A stretch of 40,829 nucleotides of DNA from Bacteroidales bacterium (lineage in GTDB: Bacteria; Bacteroidota; Bacteroidia; Bacteroidales; Muribaculaceae): NCBI GenBank assembly GCA_014800245.1, contig JAAVGM010000020.1:1-40829 (forward strand). The letters are read 5' to 3'. A program made the translations under genes and the position numbers. The notes under the pieces are model-generated. The model saw only the letters and a program-made list of their open reading frames with translations, was not told the DNA's origin and did no database searches. Below, one piece after another: positions 1-8,792 of the stretch; position 1 is the stretch's first letter, and every line of letters starts with the position of its first letter.

Positions 1-116
1 ACGCGGCCAAGAGAAAAGCCCGTAAATACTTCGAGACTATCTTCGAAGCTAACGGATATACAGCAAGTATCGATTTCAAACCCTCATCAAACTCAGACAG
101 TCATGATAAAGAATAA
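1..116 (+). CDS. C-terminal end of a probable DUF4230-like protein (5' end outside window)
   Basis: The frame beginning at base 3 is open from the window edge to a TAA at 114-116 and encodes 37 residues, including KARKYFETIFEANGYTASIDF. It overlaps the next gene by 14 bases, which suggests translational coupling. The arrangement of an Ala/Arg-rich helix followed by a short strand resembles the C-terminus of the next protein (ERARAEGARNLQTLMEKVY, then VKVVD). A tandem paralogous pair is therefore likely. The family call is inference from so short a piece. Confidence 0.55.
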   Translation, partial: AAKRKARKYFETIFEANGYTASIDFKPSSNSDSHDKE

Positions 117-702
117 GAAACTCATTCTGATTGCGGTCGTTGCAATTGCAGTTATAGCTATCGGCTTATATTTCTCTTTTGCCTCGCCAAAGAAATCCAT
201 AGATGTAAGCAAGGGTCAGATAAGCAAGGTCGAGACTATGGCACAATTGTGCGCCATTGACATCTACAGCGAAGTGCCTATTCTGGACACAATCAACAAT
301 AAGGTTATGTTCGCCGTCCAGAAACAGAAGGGCAGCGTGTCGTTCGACCTTGAGAATATGCAGATGGACTCTGACGGTGATACGGTGAAAATTGTGCTTT
401 CTCCGGAAATTGTTGACTTATATGAAGCGACAGAAGATAATTCATGGGAAGTAATCGACACAAAAGCCATCGGAAAAATGGCCATGTTCAAGAGTGACAA
501 ATTTACAAATGAAGAAGAAAACGCCATAAAAGCCAATATTAAGAAGAACTCCAAGAAACTTCTCTATCATAATGGCACAATAGAGCGAGCCCGCGCAGAA
601 GGCGCAAGAAATCTTCAGACACTGATGGAGAAGGTTTACCAAAAGCCTGTTAAGGTAGTAGATCCTACCCCCAAAGGAGCACATTATGAAGATTTCAAAT
701 AA
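103..702 (+). CDS. Membrane-anchored DUF4230-like protein
   Basis: This is a 199-residue protein with one N-terminal membrane segment at about residues 6-27 and a soluble, probably periplasmic remainder. The pattern of an alternating strand region, a central VKIVLSPEIVDLYE segment and a C-terminal Ala-rich helix fits DUF4230, a widespread family of unknown function in Bacteroidetes and Firmicutes. No catalytic motif is visible. It overlaps the upstream gene by 14 bases and the downstream small membrane gene by 17 bases, so the three are almost certainly one transcript. The ATG at 103 is kept because it is the only start ahead of the membrane segment. The family assignment is from recall of the pattern, not an alignment. 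Confidence 0.7.
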   Translation: MIKNKKLILIAVVAIAVIAIGLYFSFASPKKSIDVSKGQISKVETMAQLCAIDIYSEVPILDTINNKVMFAVQKQKGSVSFDLENMQMDSDGDTVKIVLSPEIVDLYEATEDNSWEVIDTKAIGKMAMFKSDKFTNEEENAIKANIKKNSKKLLYHNGTIERARAEGARNLQTLMEKVYQKPVKVVDPTPKGAHYEDFK

Positions 703-910
703 TCGATTGCTACAATATATCGTGCTCGGTCTGTTTGCGTTTTATCTTATACTTAAATGGACCTGTCGACTAATATTTGGATTGCTTGATTATGCTCTCC
801 TTATCGCCTTAATAGGAGGTATAATATGGTATATTAAATTGCCGTCAGCCCGAAAAGCAGAACTACGATATAAGTCCACAGCTTTGATAAAAAGGTGGAT
901 CAATCCATGA
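686..910 (+). CDS. Small two-segment membrane protein
   Basis: A 74-residue protein with two hydrophobic segments at about residues 9-30 and 33-49, followed by a basic tail (PSARKAELRYKSTALIKRW). The start ATG at 686 has a strong Shine-Dalgarno-like AAAGGAG nearby and lies inside the end of the DUF4230-like gene, so it is probably translationally coupled to it. The stop codon lies inside a long hairpin. I do not recognise a family. Its position suggests it works with, or anchors, the DUF4230-like proteins (inference). Confidence 0.7.
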   Translation: MKISNNRLLQYIVLGLFAFYLILKWTCRLIFGLLDYALLIALIGGIIWYIKLPSARKAELRYKSTALIKRWINP

Positions 911-960
911 AAGAATGGGCGGGAATAATTGTAACAGTTATTCCCGCCCCATTCTTTCAT
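907..960 (+). terminator. Strong hairpin closing the DUF4230-like operon
   Basis: Arms at 907-928 and 939-960 are complementary over 22 bases with one bulged C, around a 10-base loop. The left arm contains the stop codon of the small membrane gene. There is no long T run after it, so it may act as a 3'-end stabiliser as well as a terminator. The stretch 961-1204 that follows holds no convincing gene. Confidence 0.65.
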
Positions 961-1204
961 CTGCCTGACTCCCAATGCAGCATAAAGCTCTGCAGGAGAA
1001 TGCAATTTATACCTGCATGAGCGTGATACTGTTTGACACTCCCCAGGTAACAAACACCGCCTCCCTTAACGGCAAAGAGATACCATATGATGAGATTATA
1101 ATCGTATTATAAATCTTAGAGTATATACATTCGAAATAATCAAAAAGACTATCCGCTTAGTTCTTTGAGTGAGCTTCAGTTTGCTTTTTTTAGCATTATC
1201 TCTC

Positions 1205-2182
1205 CTATCTTGGAATCAATTTAGCTCCTAATGGAGGGAGCTTTGCCACTGCCGAAGCTATACCATTTAATTTTTGAGCCTCCGAATAACGCATATCTTT
1301 GGGTGGAGAGGAAAATTCCTCAGTATTTATGATCAGTATACGACCTTCAGCGCAGAGGTCGAATAGAGATTTATATGGTTTTGCACGTTCAGAAAAGCGG
1401 TAATTCACAATAATTATCAATCCATTACCATTTTCAATGGCTTTGTCGCGTATCTCCTTCTCTGACGGATTAATGAATGGCGACACTAACACACCATCGC
1501 ATCGAATGGTTTCCTCCCATCCTTTCATCTTTTCATCGAGATCCGGCATTTTACTCTTATCCCTGCTTATCTTAACAAATGATTTCACAGGATTATCCAA
1601 TAGAAATATATTTCCATAAAGACCATATCTTTTTCCCTCAATTTCAATCATTATCTTATGATAGAAATATTCAGGGCATAATTTCTTTACTAAGTATCTT
1701 CTTGGATTGTCTGCTATATAATTATAAAAGGCATCCTTTGCTCCAGCCTGAAATGCAATCTTATCATTAAATCCGGGCGAAAACATAGATTCTTTTCCCA
1801 ATTCCGAATTGGGTTCAGAATATTTCATCCAAGATTCCTTCGTGCATTGACTCTTGAATGCTGCTATCATTGACCCTAAAGGTTTCTCAGTTGGTGCCGT
1901 AACAAATAGCTCAAAATGGATATGATCCGGCATTGCAATTCTTCTAAGGATCTTAAGGCTTGGAAAATCCATGCATAATGTATCAAGACATTCATATATT
2001 ATTTTACCCACCGGCGTAAGATTTACTATAGGAGTAATCTTTTTGTATCTGGAATCATGGGTAATAGTTGAAAAAACAGGGAAAGAGGGAGATTTTATAA
2101 TAGTAATCATATATATGCAGCGGCTATGGTAATCATGGCCTTTGCATCGGCGATTAAAGCTATGGATAAATGAATCTGGCAT
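1205..2182 (-). CDS. IS200-like REP-associated (RAYT-type) Y1 transposase with extra C-terminal domain
   Basis: A 325-residue protein. Residues about 20-170 match a TnpA_REP/Y1 HUH nuclease: MPDHIHFELFV gives the HxH metal site (H87, H89), and the helix AFYNYIADNPRRY carries the likely catalytic tyrosine Y155. Y1 enzymes nick and rejoin single-stranded DNA at hairpin ends and act as monomers or dimers. Residues about 225-290 form an added alpha/beta domain (GVLVSPFINPSEKEIRD, then FDLCAEGRILII) that looks Rossmann-like, similar in outline to DprA/LOG folds (inference). REP-like palindromes lie just upstream at 2218-2350. The conserved N-terminal GHDYHSRCIYMIT supports the ATG at 2182. A truncated relative of the C-terminal domain lies at 26524-26856. 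There are no insertion-sequence ends or target duplications, so this is more likely a domesticated RAYT than an active IS. Confidence 0.85.
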   Translation of the reverse strand: MPDSFIHSFNRRCKGHDYHSRCIYMITIIKSPSFPVFSTITHDSRYKKITPIVNLTPVGKIIYECLDTLCMDFPSLKILRRIAMPDHIHFELFVTAPTEKPLGSMIAAFKSQCTKESWMKYSEPNSELGKESMFSPGFNDKIAFQAGAKDAFYNYIADNPRRYLVKKLCPEYFYHKIMIEIEGKRYGLYGNIFLLDNPVKSFVKISRDKSKMPDLDEKMKGWEETIRCDGVLVSPFINPSEKEIRDKAIENGNGLIIIVNYRFSERAKPYKSLFDLCAEGRILIINTEEFSSPPKDMRYSEAQKLNGIASAVAKLPPLGAKLIPR

Positions 2183-2217
2183 GTGTTAGATTAGATTTTT
2201 TCTTTTACAAAAGCAAT

Positions 2218-2350
2218 GCGAGCTAAAGCTCGATCACGGAACCAAGCTAATGCAAATCAGGCTTATCAAGAAGCCACGCTTGCAATAATGATAAAAAGCT
2301 TGCTCATCAGAAGGCTATTGGATTAGTTCCGTGAGCAAGCTTTAGATTGC
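2218..2350. repeat. REP-like inverted repeat upstream of the RAYT gene
   Basis: Arms at 2225-2242 and 2326-2343 are complementary at 16 of 18 positions (AAAGCTCGATCACGGAAC against AAAGCTTGCTCACGGAAC in the reverse complement), and weaker pairing continues outwards for about 10 bases. A third partial copy, AAAAGCTTGCTCATC, lies between the arms at 2295-2309. Palindromes of this sort beside a Y1 transposase are what REP/BIME elements look like. The role as substrate is inferred. Confidence 0.6.
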
Positions 2351-2385
2351 GCTTAAATATAAAAGCTTAGATATGAATAAGCTTA

Positions 2386-2607
2386 TTAATATTCCTCCTC
2401 GTTGAAGAAAAAGTCGTCTTTGGAGGGATAATCGGGCCAAATATCCTCGATGCTTTCGTAGATCTCGCCTTCATCCTCGATCTCGTGGAGATTCTCTATC
2501 ACCTCCATCGGTGCGCCACTACGCATTGCGAAATCTATCAACTCCTCTTTTGTAGCGGGCCAGGGTGCGTCTTCAAGCTTTGACGCAAGTTCAAGTGTCC
2601 AATACAT
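2386..2607 (-). CDS. DUF2795 domain protein
   Basis: A small acidic protein of 73 residues. The segment DAPWPATKEELIDFAMRSG followed by APMEVIENLHEIEDEGEIYES matches the DUF2795 signature (PAtKeELidyA, sGap, vienL). The function of the family is unknown. It is translated from an ATG at 2607, 80 bases downstream of the cobalamin adenosyltransferase and on the same strand, so co-transcription is plausible. The C-terminus (PSKDDFFFNEEEY) is strongly acidic and probably disordered. No membrane segment or catalytic motif is seen. Confidence 0.85.
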   Translation of the reverse strand: MYWTLELASKLEDAPWPATKEELIDFAMRSGAPMEVIENLHEIEDEGEIYESIEDIWPDYPSKDDFFFNEEEY

Positions 2608-2687
2608 ATCTTTCTGTTTTTATTTGTTTCTATAATATTTATTTCCCTTTTTACAGGATTTTCTCTCTTAGTTTCTTTATCCTTTCC

Positions 2688-3245
2688 TTATCCTTGCCGC
2701 CATACCACTTCATTCACGCCGCGCATGAAATTGATATATCGCGCTGCTATGAATAGATAATCGGAAAGACGATTGATATAGGCCGTCACCTGCGGATCCA
2801 CATATTCTTCCTCAGCAAGATCCAGAATCCGACGCTCCGCACGACGACAGATGGTGCGCGCAACATGCGTCTTTGCCGCCAACTCGCTTCCTCCCGGCAA
2901 TACGAATGCATTGATCTTGGGAGTCTGCTCGTCGAGAGCATCTATCCATCCCTCAAGTTGATTCATTTTAGTCGCTGCCAGACTCTGACACGCCGGCTTT
3001 GTGCCCGACTCCGGACGGGTGGCAAGGTAAGCCCCGATATTAAAGAGTTCGTTCTGAATCTCCTTCAACTGTCCCTGCAACTCACTGTCGGCACGTATAT
3101 CAGCAGCTATATACCCCAAATTGGAGTTAAGCTCATCTATAGTGCCATATGCTTCAAGCCGTGCACTGTTCTTCTTTGCACGTGCCCCTCCGACGAGAGA
3201 TGTGGTCCCGTCATCACCGGTGCGTGTGTATAAAGAGCTCTTCAT
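2688..3245 (-). CDS. PduO-type ATP:cob(I)alamin adenosyltransferase
   Basis: A 185-residue cytosolic enzyme that transfers the 5'-deoxyadenosyl group of ATP to cob(I)alamin to make adenosylcobalamin, the cofactor of methylmalonyl-CoA mutase and related enzymes. The N-terminal ATP-binding signature YTRTGDDGTTSL is at about residues 6-17. It is followed by RLEAYGTIDELNSNLG, and by the C-terminal helix CRRAERRILDLAEE ending with INRLSDYLFIAARY, all typical of the PduO/MMAB trimer family. The length is normal. The ATG at 3245 directly precedes the conserved motif. It is divergent from dnaX, with 178 bases between the starts. Confidence 0.95.
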   Translation of the reverse strand: MKSSLYTRTGDDGTTSLVGGARAKKNSARLEAYGTIDELNSNLGYIAADIRADSELQGQLKEIQNELFNIGAYLATRPESGTKPACQSLAATKMNQLEGWIDALDEQTPKINAFVLPGGSELAAKTHVARTICRRAERRILDLAEEEYVDPQVTAYINRLSDYLFIAARYINFMRGVNEVVWRQG

Positions 3246-3346
3246 AAATTATCAGTTTTTAATTTTGTAACGCTTTACACACGATATTGTTGCATAAACT
3301 TATTTACTATTGTCTCTTTTCTATATGCCATATCGTTTTTTTTTAT

Positions 3347-3354
3347 TAGATTTG
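3347..3354 (+). promoter_or_regulatory. Candidate -7 box of the dnaX promoter
   Basis: TAGATTTG matches the Bacteroidetes -7 consensus TAnnTTTG and lies 69 bases before the dnaX start. The -33 element is not clear, since only T-rich sequence is present at the expected spacing. The call is by pattern only. Confidence 0.45.
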
Positions 3355-3423
3355 TAATTATTTCGCGCTCCCCTGCCAATTCATCCTGGCATATCAAGGG
3401 GGAAGCTTCTCAAATAACATAAA

Positions 3424-5211
3424 ATGTCGGATAACAATCAAAGATATATAGTAAGCGCTCGCAAATACCGCCCTGCCACATTCCAGACCGTGGTGGGACA
3501 AAAATCGCTTACCACTACTTTAAAGAATGCCATCTCTACCGGACGCCTCGCGCAGGCATATCTCTTCTGCGGTCCGCGCGGCGTGGGGAAGACCTCCTGC
3601 GCGCGTATTTTCGCCAAGACTATCAATTGCATGAACCCCACTCCCGATGGGGAGGCGTGTGGAGAATGCGAATCATGCCGGGCAATCAACCAAGGGAATT
3701 CTTACAATCTCATCGAACTTGATGCCGCCTCGAATAATGGCGTGGAGGATATCCGTGCCATAAATGAGCAGGTGAATATCCCCCCGCAAGTGGGGAAATA
3801 TCGTGTCTTCATCATCGATGAGGTCCATATGCTCTCTTCTGCAGCTTTCAACGCATTTCTCAAAACGCTCGAAGAGCCCCCTTCGTATGTAATTTTCATC
3901 CTTGCCACAACAGAAAAGCATAAGGTGATACCCACGATTCTTTCCCGTTGCCAGATTTATGATTTCAAGCGCATCACTATCGATGACACTATCGATCATC
4001 TTGAATACGTGGCAAAAAGCGAGGGGATTCAGGTGGAAAGGAAGGCTCTGAGCGTGATAGCCCGAAAAGCTGACGGTGCGATGCGAGATGCCTTGTCGAT
4101 ATTCGATCAGGTGGCAGCTTCGTGTCAGGGAAATGTTACCTACGATGCCACTATCGACACCCTCAATGTGCTTGATTATGAATATTATTTCCGCCTTGTA
4201 GATGCCTTTGCCAAGGGAGATATACCGGATTCTCTTCTAATCTATAAGGAGATACGCGACAAGGGCTTTGATTCGCTATTCTTTATCAGCGGATTGGCAA
4301 ACCATGTGAGGGATCTTATGGTGTCGGCCGACGCTCGCACCCTCCCCCTCTTGGAGATGCCGGCGGATACGGCGGAGCGTTTCCGCCTACAGGCTTCGTC
4401 GCTCCCATTGCAATGGTATTATGCGGCCTTGAAGATTCTCAACGATTGCGATTTCAACTACCGCACGGCTTCCAATAAGCAGCTTCTTGTAGAGGTTACG
4501 CTCATCAGGCTTTGTCAGCTCTTAGCTCCGGCAGATCCTCCTTTCAAAGGGGTATATAAGAATCCTCCCCTTCATAATCCTAATGTGGCTCCTACGGTCC
4601 AGACTGTCCAGACTGCACCATCCGCCCAACCTGTCCAGCCTACACAGCCTACTCAAGCTGTTCAGCCGGTCCAAGCTCCACAGCCTGCCCCGGCAGCTCA
4701 GCCCGGACAAGGGGTTCAGACTTCTCATAGCGCCCCAATCCAGCAGCCTGCACCAAATATCAGCCGAACTCCGACACGTCCCGCATCCAAGCCACGCACC
4801 TTCCGTCTGAGCGAGGCCTCCCACGCCGAAACATCATCTTTCGAGCGAAGGAACACCCCTGTGACACTGGATTCCTTCATACAGGCCTGGAATCTATTCA
4901 TCGCCAACAATCCGGATATGCATATCCTCACCTCCGCCATGCGTAAATCAAAGATCACCATGGGCGAAGCCAATGAATTCCGTATCCTTGTGGAGCATCC
5001 GGCGCAGCAGCAGGCTTTTGAATCATCCACCAAATTGGTTACCTTCCTGCGCGATACGCTGAAGAATGATTTCATAGCTCTCAAACCCGAACTTGACACC
5101 TCTATTGAGGTGGTGAAGATGCTGCCCCCCAAGGATTTCATAGCCCAAGCGGTGGCCGACAAACCCGAACTTGGGGAATTCCTCAAAAAAATGGATGCGG
5201 AGATAAGCTGA
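3424..5211 (+). CDS. dnaX: DNA polymerase III subunits gamma/tau
   Basis: A 595-residue clamp-loader ATPase of the replication machinery. Visible motifs are Walker A GPRGVGKTS (residues 50-58), four zinc-binding cysteines C69, C79, C82 and C85, Walker B DEVH (132-135), and SRC with its arginine finger at 174-176. Residues about 1-370 form the AAA+ and collar domains. They are followed by a Pro/Gln/Val-rich low-complexity linker (about 385-440) made of degenerate QPVQ/TQP units, then a C-terminal tau-like domain (about 480-595). No slippery A6/T6 frameshift site is evident at the gamma/tau boundary, so a single product is likely. The ATG at 3424 is preceded by an AT-rich leader. It is convergent with folK. 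Confidence 0.95.
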   Translation: MSDNNQRYIVSARKYRPATFQTVVGQKSLTTTLKNAISTGRLAQAYLFCGPRGVGKTSCARIFAKTINCMNPTPDGEACGECESCRAINQGNSYNLIELDAASNNGVEDIRAINEQVNIPPQVGKYRVFIIDEVHMLSSAAFNAFLKTLEEPPSYVIFILATTEKHKVIPTILSRCQIYDFKRITIDDTIDHLEYVAKSEGIQVERKALSVIARKADGAMRDALSIFDQVAASCQGNVTYDATIDTLNVLDYEYYFRLVDAFAKGDIPDSLLIYKEIRDKGFDSLFFISGLANHVRDLMVSADARTLPLLEMPADTAERFRLQASSLPLQWYYAALKILNDCDFNYRTASNKQLLVEVTLIRLCQLLAPADPPFKGVYKNPPLHNPNVAPTVQTVQTAPSAQPVQPTQPTQAVQPVQAPQPAPAAQPGQGVQTSHSAPIQQPAPNISRTPTRPASKPRTFRLSEASHAETSSFERRNTPVTLDSFIQAWNLFIANNPDMHILTSAMRKSKITMGEANEFRILVEHPAQQQAFESSTKLVTFLRDTLKNDFIALKPELDTSIEVVKMLPPKDFIAQAVADKPELGEFLKKMDAEIS

Positions 5212-5228
5212 TCAGCTTGCCTCCGCAT
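5195..5228 (+). terminator. dnaX terminator hairpin overlapping the stop codon
   Basis: ATGCGGAG (5195-5202) pairs with CTCCGCAT (5221-5228), and the interior contains the palindrome AAGCTGATCAGCTT. A pyrimidine-rich, T-containing tract follows. The dnaX stop TGA (5209-5211) sits in the loop region. Confidence 0.6.
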
Positions 5229-5271
5229 TCCTTTCTTTTGTATAATGGATGAATCCTTATTATCAGATATT

Positions 5272-5691
5272 TCAATCCTCCTTATCCTTCCCTAAAAGCT
5301 CCTTCAATGGATTGATGAAGAAAGGACGGTCGAAGAGATGAGGATGGGGCACTTTCAATTCAGGTTCATCCACCACCACATTCTCAATCGCCATAATATC
5401 GATATCTATCAGACGGTCCTTATACGTTCCGTCGGGGTTTCTGTGCGCCTCCGTTGATATCTCTTTCTCTATCGCCTGCAGGGCATGAAGCACATCGAGC
5501 GGAGCCTCCTCCGTATCGAACATCATCGCCACATTAAGATAGAGATTGGTGGAATCGTAACCCCACGGTTCCGATTCCACCACTTTAGAGATTTCAAAAT
5601 ATCCGAAGCGCCTCTCCACTGCCGCCACCGCGCGACTCAGATTAAGCCTGCGGTTGCCCAGATTGGTGCCGATATTTATGTAATATTTCAT
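5272..5691 (-). CDS. folK: 2-amino-4-hydroxy-6-hydroxymethyldihydropteridine pyrophosphokinase
   Basis: This enzyme transfers pyrophosphate from ATP to the pterin precursor in folate biosynthesis. The 139-residue product shows the family features in order: N-terminal INIGTNLGNR, the SEPWGY motif near residue 40, a central YLNVAM strand, DIDIM with the two metal-binding aspartates (D96, D98), and VPHPHLFDRPFFINPL. The ATG at 5691 is preferred over an upstream in-frame TTG at 5706 because it directly precedes the first strand. It begins 19 bases after the infB stop, so it is probably the last gene of the rimP-nusA-infB transcript. The length is slightly short but within the family range. Confidence 0.93.
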   Translation of the reverse strand: MKYYINIGTNLGNRRLNLSRAVAAVERRFGYFEISKVVESEPWGYDSTNLYLNVAMMFDTEEAPLDVLHALQAIEKEISTEAHRNPDGTYKDRLIDIDIMAIENVVVDEPELKVPHPHLFDRPFFINPLKELLGKDKED

Positions 5692-5710
5692 TTCCTTTGA
5701 GATCAAAAGA

Positions 5711-8662
5711 TCAAAGCGTCTTCTTCACCTCAACCTCCTCGAATCCTTCGATGAGGTCGCCTTCACGGATATCGTTGTAGCCCTGAACCGACAGACCGCA
5801 ATCATAGCCGGAGATAACCTCCTTCACATCGTCTTTGAAACGTTTCAACGATCCGAGTTCGCCGCTGTAGATCACGATGCCATCGCGGATCACGCGCACT
5901 TTCGACTGGCGTTTGATCTTGCCATCACGCACGATCGCACCGGCAATTGTGCCGACTTTCGAGATATGATACGTCTGGAGCACTTCTGCCGTACCGGTGA
6001 TCTCCTCCTTGATTTCGGGAGAGAGAAGACCCTCCATAGCATCTTTCACCTCCTCTATGGCCTTATAGATCACAGAATAGAGACGGATCTCTACCCCCTC
6101 TTTCTCAGCCTCGCGTTTTGCGGCTGCGGAAGGACGGACCTGGAAACCGATGATGATGGCATCCGAAGCGGCTGCAAGAGTGACATCCGACTCCGAGATT
6201 GCACCCACACCTTTATGAAGCACATTGACCTGAACCTCGGGAGTGGAGAGCTTGAGCAATGAATCGGAGAGAGCCTCGATAGAACCATCCACATCACCTT
6301 TGACCACAAGGTTAAGCTCGTGGAAGTCGTTGAGCGCACGGCGGCGTCCAAGCTCTTCGAGTCCGACGCGCTTCTTGGTGCGCAGACCGAGCTCACGCTG
6401 CAACTGCTCGCGCTTTCCGGCAATCTCGCGTGCCTCCTGCTCTGTGTCGAGCACATTGAATGTGTCGCCCGCAGTCGGAGCGCCGTTCAGACCGAGGATA
6501 AGCACCGGAGTGGAAGGTCCGGCCTCTGTGACGCGCTGATTACGCTCATTGAACATCGCTTTTACCTTACCGAAGTGGGTTCCTGCAAGAATCACATCTC
6601 CTACGTGGAGCGTACCGTTCTGCACAAGCACCGTAGCCACATATCCCCGACCCTTGTCGAGAGAAGACTCAATCACCGAACCGATCGCATTGCGGTTGGG
6701 ATTAGCCTTGAGTTCAAGAAGCTCGGCTTCGAGAAGCACCTTATCCATTAGCTCCTCCACGCCCAATCCCTTCTTGGCAGAGATATCCTGGCTCTGATAC
6801 TTACCTCCCCATTCCTCCACGAGGTAGTTCATATTGGCGAGCTCCTCCTTGATTTTGTCGGGGTTAGCGGCAGGTTTATCTATTTTGTTGATTGCAAACA
6901 CCATCGGCACTCCGGCTGCTGATGCATGGTTGATAGCCTCGATTGTCTGGGGCATCACATCGTCGTCGGCTGCCACGATAATGATTGCAAGGTCGGTCAC
7001 TTTCGCACCACGCGCACGCATCGCCGTGAACGCCTCATGACCCGGAGTATCAAGGAATGTGATTCTTCGTCCGTCGGAGAGCTTCACGTTATACGCACCG
7101 ATATGCTGTGTGATACCACCGGCCTCGCCGGCAATCACATTTGATTTGCGGATATAGTCGAGCAGAGAGGTCTTACCATGATCCACATGACCCATCACAG
7201 TCACGATCGGCGGACGCTCTTCGAGATCCTCCTCGTTATCCTCCACAGTCTCGATAGCCTCCGTGACATCGGCGCTCACAAATTCTGTAGTGAATCCGAA
7301 TTCCTCTGCCACGATATTGATTGTCTCAGCATCGAGACGCTGGTTGATGGAAACCATCACGCCAAGATTCATACATGTGGCGATGACGTTGTTGATGGGC
7401 ACATCCATCATGTTTGCAAGGTCGTTGGCAGTGACAAACTCCGTGATCTTGATCACGCGGCTCTGTGCTGCCTCGCGCTGCTGGTTTTCGAGCTCGCGGT
7501 TGTGCATCTCCTCGCGTTTCTCCTTACGCCACTTCACGCTCTTCTTGGTGGTCTTGTTGGTGAGACGTGCAAGGGTCTCCTTCACCTGCTTCTGCACATC
7601 TTCAGCATTCACCTCCGGCTTTGCCTGACGGCGATCATCGCGGTTGCGGCCTCGATTGCGTCCGCCTCCGCCGTTGTTGTTATTGCCATTGTTGCGGCCG
7701 CCGTTGTTGTTATTGCCGTTGGCGCCACCATTATTATTGTTGCGGCCTCCGCCATTGTTGCCGTTATTGCGGCCGTTGCCGCCGTTGCCGCCACGCTCTT
7801 TCTTGCGGTTTTCAGATCCGAATCCGGGCTGAGAAGCTGCCTTCTCGATATCCACTTTCTCTTTTCCGATACGCTTGCGTTTCTTGCGGTCGGCATCATT
7901 TCCCTGGCCTCCGCGAGCGCGGTCGGCCTTGCTTTTCTTTTTGGGGCGTGTAGCCTGATTGAGGGTTGAGAGGTCGATCTTACCTACTACCTTAAGTTCC
8001 GGTCCCTGAGTGGGAGTGGAAAGGCGGAACACCTTGCTTTCAGGCTGCTGACCGCCGGTCTGAGCTTCATTCGAAGCGGCTTTTGGAGCTTCGTTTTTCT
8101 CAGGATGCTGATTTTTGCTCACTGGTTTATCTTTTGTTGTTGACTCATTTTTAATGCGGGGTTGCTGCGCGGAGGGTTTCTCCTTTTGCTCCTGCTTGGG
8201 AGCGGGCTTAGGCTCGGGCTTCTTTGCTTCCGGCTTGGGAGCGGGTGCCGGAGCAGGAGCGGGCTTAGGCTCAGGTTTCGGAGTCTCCTTTGCAGGCTGA
8301 GGAGCCGGCGCAGGGGCGGCCTTCTTCTCCTCAGCTTTTGCTTCGGGGCGAGGCTGCGGCTTCCCTACGGCGTCGAGGTCGATCTTCCCCACCACCTTAG
8401 GCTTCTGAATCTCCGTCTTCACCTCCTTGGTCTGCACACGGTCGTTCTTCTTCTCCTTCTTGGTGTTGATGATATCCACGCTCTTCTTCTTCACATCCTT
8501 ATCCGTGTTGAACTCCTTTGTCAGAAGATCCACGGCGTCCGCGTCGATACGGGCGTTAGGATTGTTTTCATCAACCTCGATATTATGTTTGCGCAGAAAC
8601 TCCACTGCAGTGCGGAGCCCCACATTCAGGTCTTTTACTATCTTGCTAATTTTTGTACGCAT
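5711..8662 (-). CDS. infB: Translation initiation factor IF-2
   Basis: A 983-residue GTPase that places initiator tRNA on the 30S subunit. The order is an N-terminal IF2_N helix domain (residues 1-50), a long disordered region (about 65-375), a second IF2_N-like segment (about 405-455), then the G domain with GHVDHGKT (491-498), DTPGHEAF and NKIDKP, followed by domains II, III and the C-terminal fMet-tRNA binding domain. The disordered part is first Pro/Ala/Lys/Glu-rich ([10 protein letters not shown] type), then strikingly Asn/Gly/Arg-rich (about 285-345). The ATG at 8662 is followed at once by the conserved [14 protein letters not shown]. It lies 130 bases downstream of nusA. Confidence 0.97.
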   Translation of the reverse strand: MRTKISKIVKDLNVGLRTAVEFLRKHNIEVDENNPNARIDADAVDLLTKEFNTDKDVKKKSVDIINTKKEKKNDRVQTKEVKTEIQKPKVVGKIDLDAVGKPQPRPEAKAEEKKAAPAPAPQPAKETPKPEPKPAPAPAPAPKPEAKKPEPKPAPKQEQKEKPSAQQPRIKNESTTKDKPVSKNQHPEKNEAPKAASNEAQTGGQQPESKVFRLSTPTQGPELKVVGKIDLSTLNQATRPKKKSKADRARGGQGNDADRKKRKRIGKEKVDIEKAASQPGFGSENRKKERGGNGGNGRNNGNNGGGRNNNNGGANGNNNNGGRNNGNNNNGGGGRNRGRNRDDRRQAKPEVNAEDVQKQVKETLARLTNKTTKKSVKWRKEKREEMHNRELENQQREAAQSRVIKITEFVTANDLANMMDVPINNVIATCMNLGVMVSINQRLDAETINIVAEEFGFTTEFVSADVTEAIETVEDNEEDLEERPPIVTVMGHVDHGKTSLLDYIRKSNVIAGEAGGITQHIGAYNVKLSDGRRITFLDTPGHEAFTAMRARGAKVTDLAIIIVAADDDVMPQTIEAINHASAAGVPMVFAINKIDKPAANPDKIKEELANMNYLVEEWGGKYQSQDISAKKGLGVEELMDKVLLEAELLELKANPNRNAIGSVIESSLDKGRGYVATVLVQNGTLHVGDVILAGTHFGKVKAMFNERNQRVTEAGPSTPVLILGLNGAPTAGDTFNVLDTEQEAREIAGKREQLQRELGLRTKKRVGLEELGRRRALNDFHELNLVVKGDVDGSIEALSDSLLKLSTPEVQVNVLHKGVGAISESDVTLAAASDAIIIGFQVRPSAAAKREAEKEGVEIRLYSVIYKAIEEVKDAMEGLLSPEIKEEITGTAEVLQTYHISKVGTIAGAIVRDGKIKRQSKVRVIRDGIVIYSGELGSLKRFKDDVKEVISGYDCGLSVQGYNDIREGDLIEGFEEVEVKKTL

Positions 8663-8689
8663 AAAACGGTTTTAGATGCTGAAGGATTT

Positions 8690-8711
8690 CCCCGGGGGTG
8701 AACGCCCGGGG
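8690..8711 (-). other. GC-rich hairpin between nusA and infB
   Basis: CCCCGGG (8690-8696) and CCCGGGG (8705-8711) form a perfect 7-bp GC stem with an 8-base loop in the 130-base gap between nusA and infB. The infB start is about 28 bases further on. It could be a processing site or a translation-control hairpin. There is no T run after it, so it is unlikely to be a full terminator. Confidence 0.5.
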
Positions 8712-8792
8712 CGTTCCTCTATCCAATCCCAGTTATTTTATCCGAATGCCACCCGGGGGAATGGCGCCGGTTGCAGATGCTATCCACGACTC

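Noticed and set aside
4560-4740. Programmed frameshift producing a short DnaX gamma form
   Set aside because: No A-rich or T-rich slippery heptamer with a downstream stem is visible in the linker region.
7178-7969. Long open frame antisense to infB (263 codons)
   Set aside because: It is the complement of the low-complexity IF-2 linker, is made of biased residues (Leu, His, Ala, Val runs), and has no promoter or ribosome-binding site.
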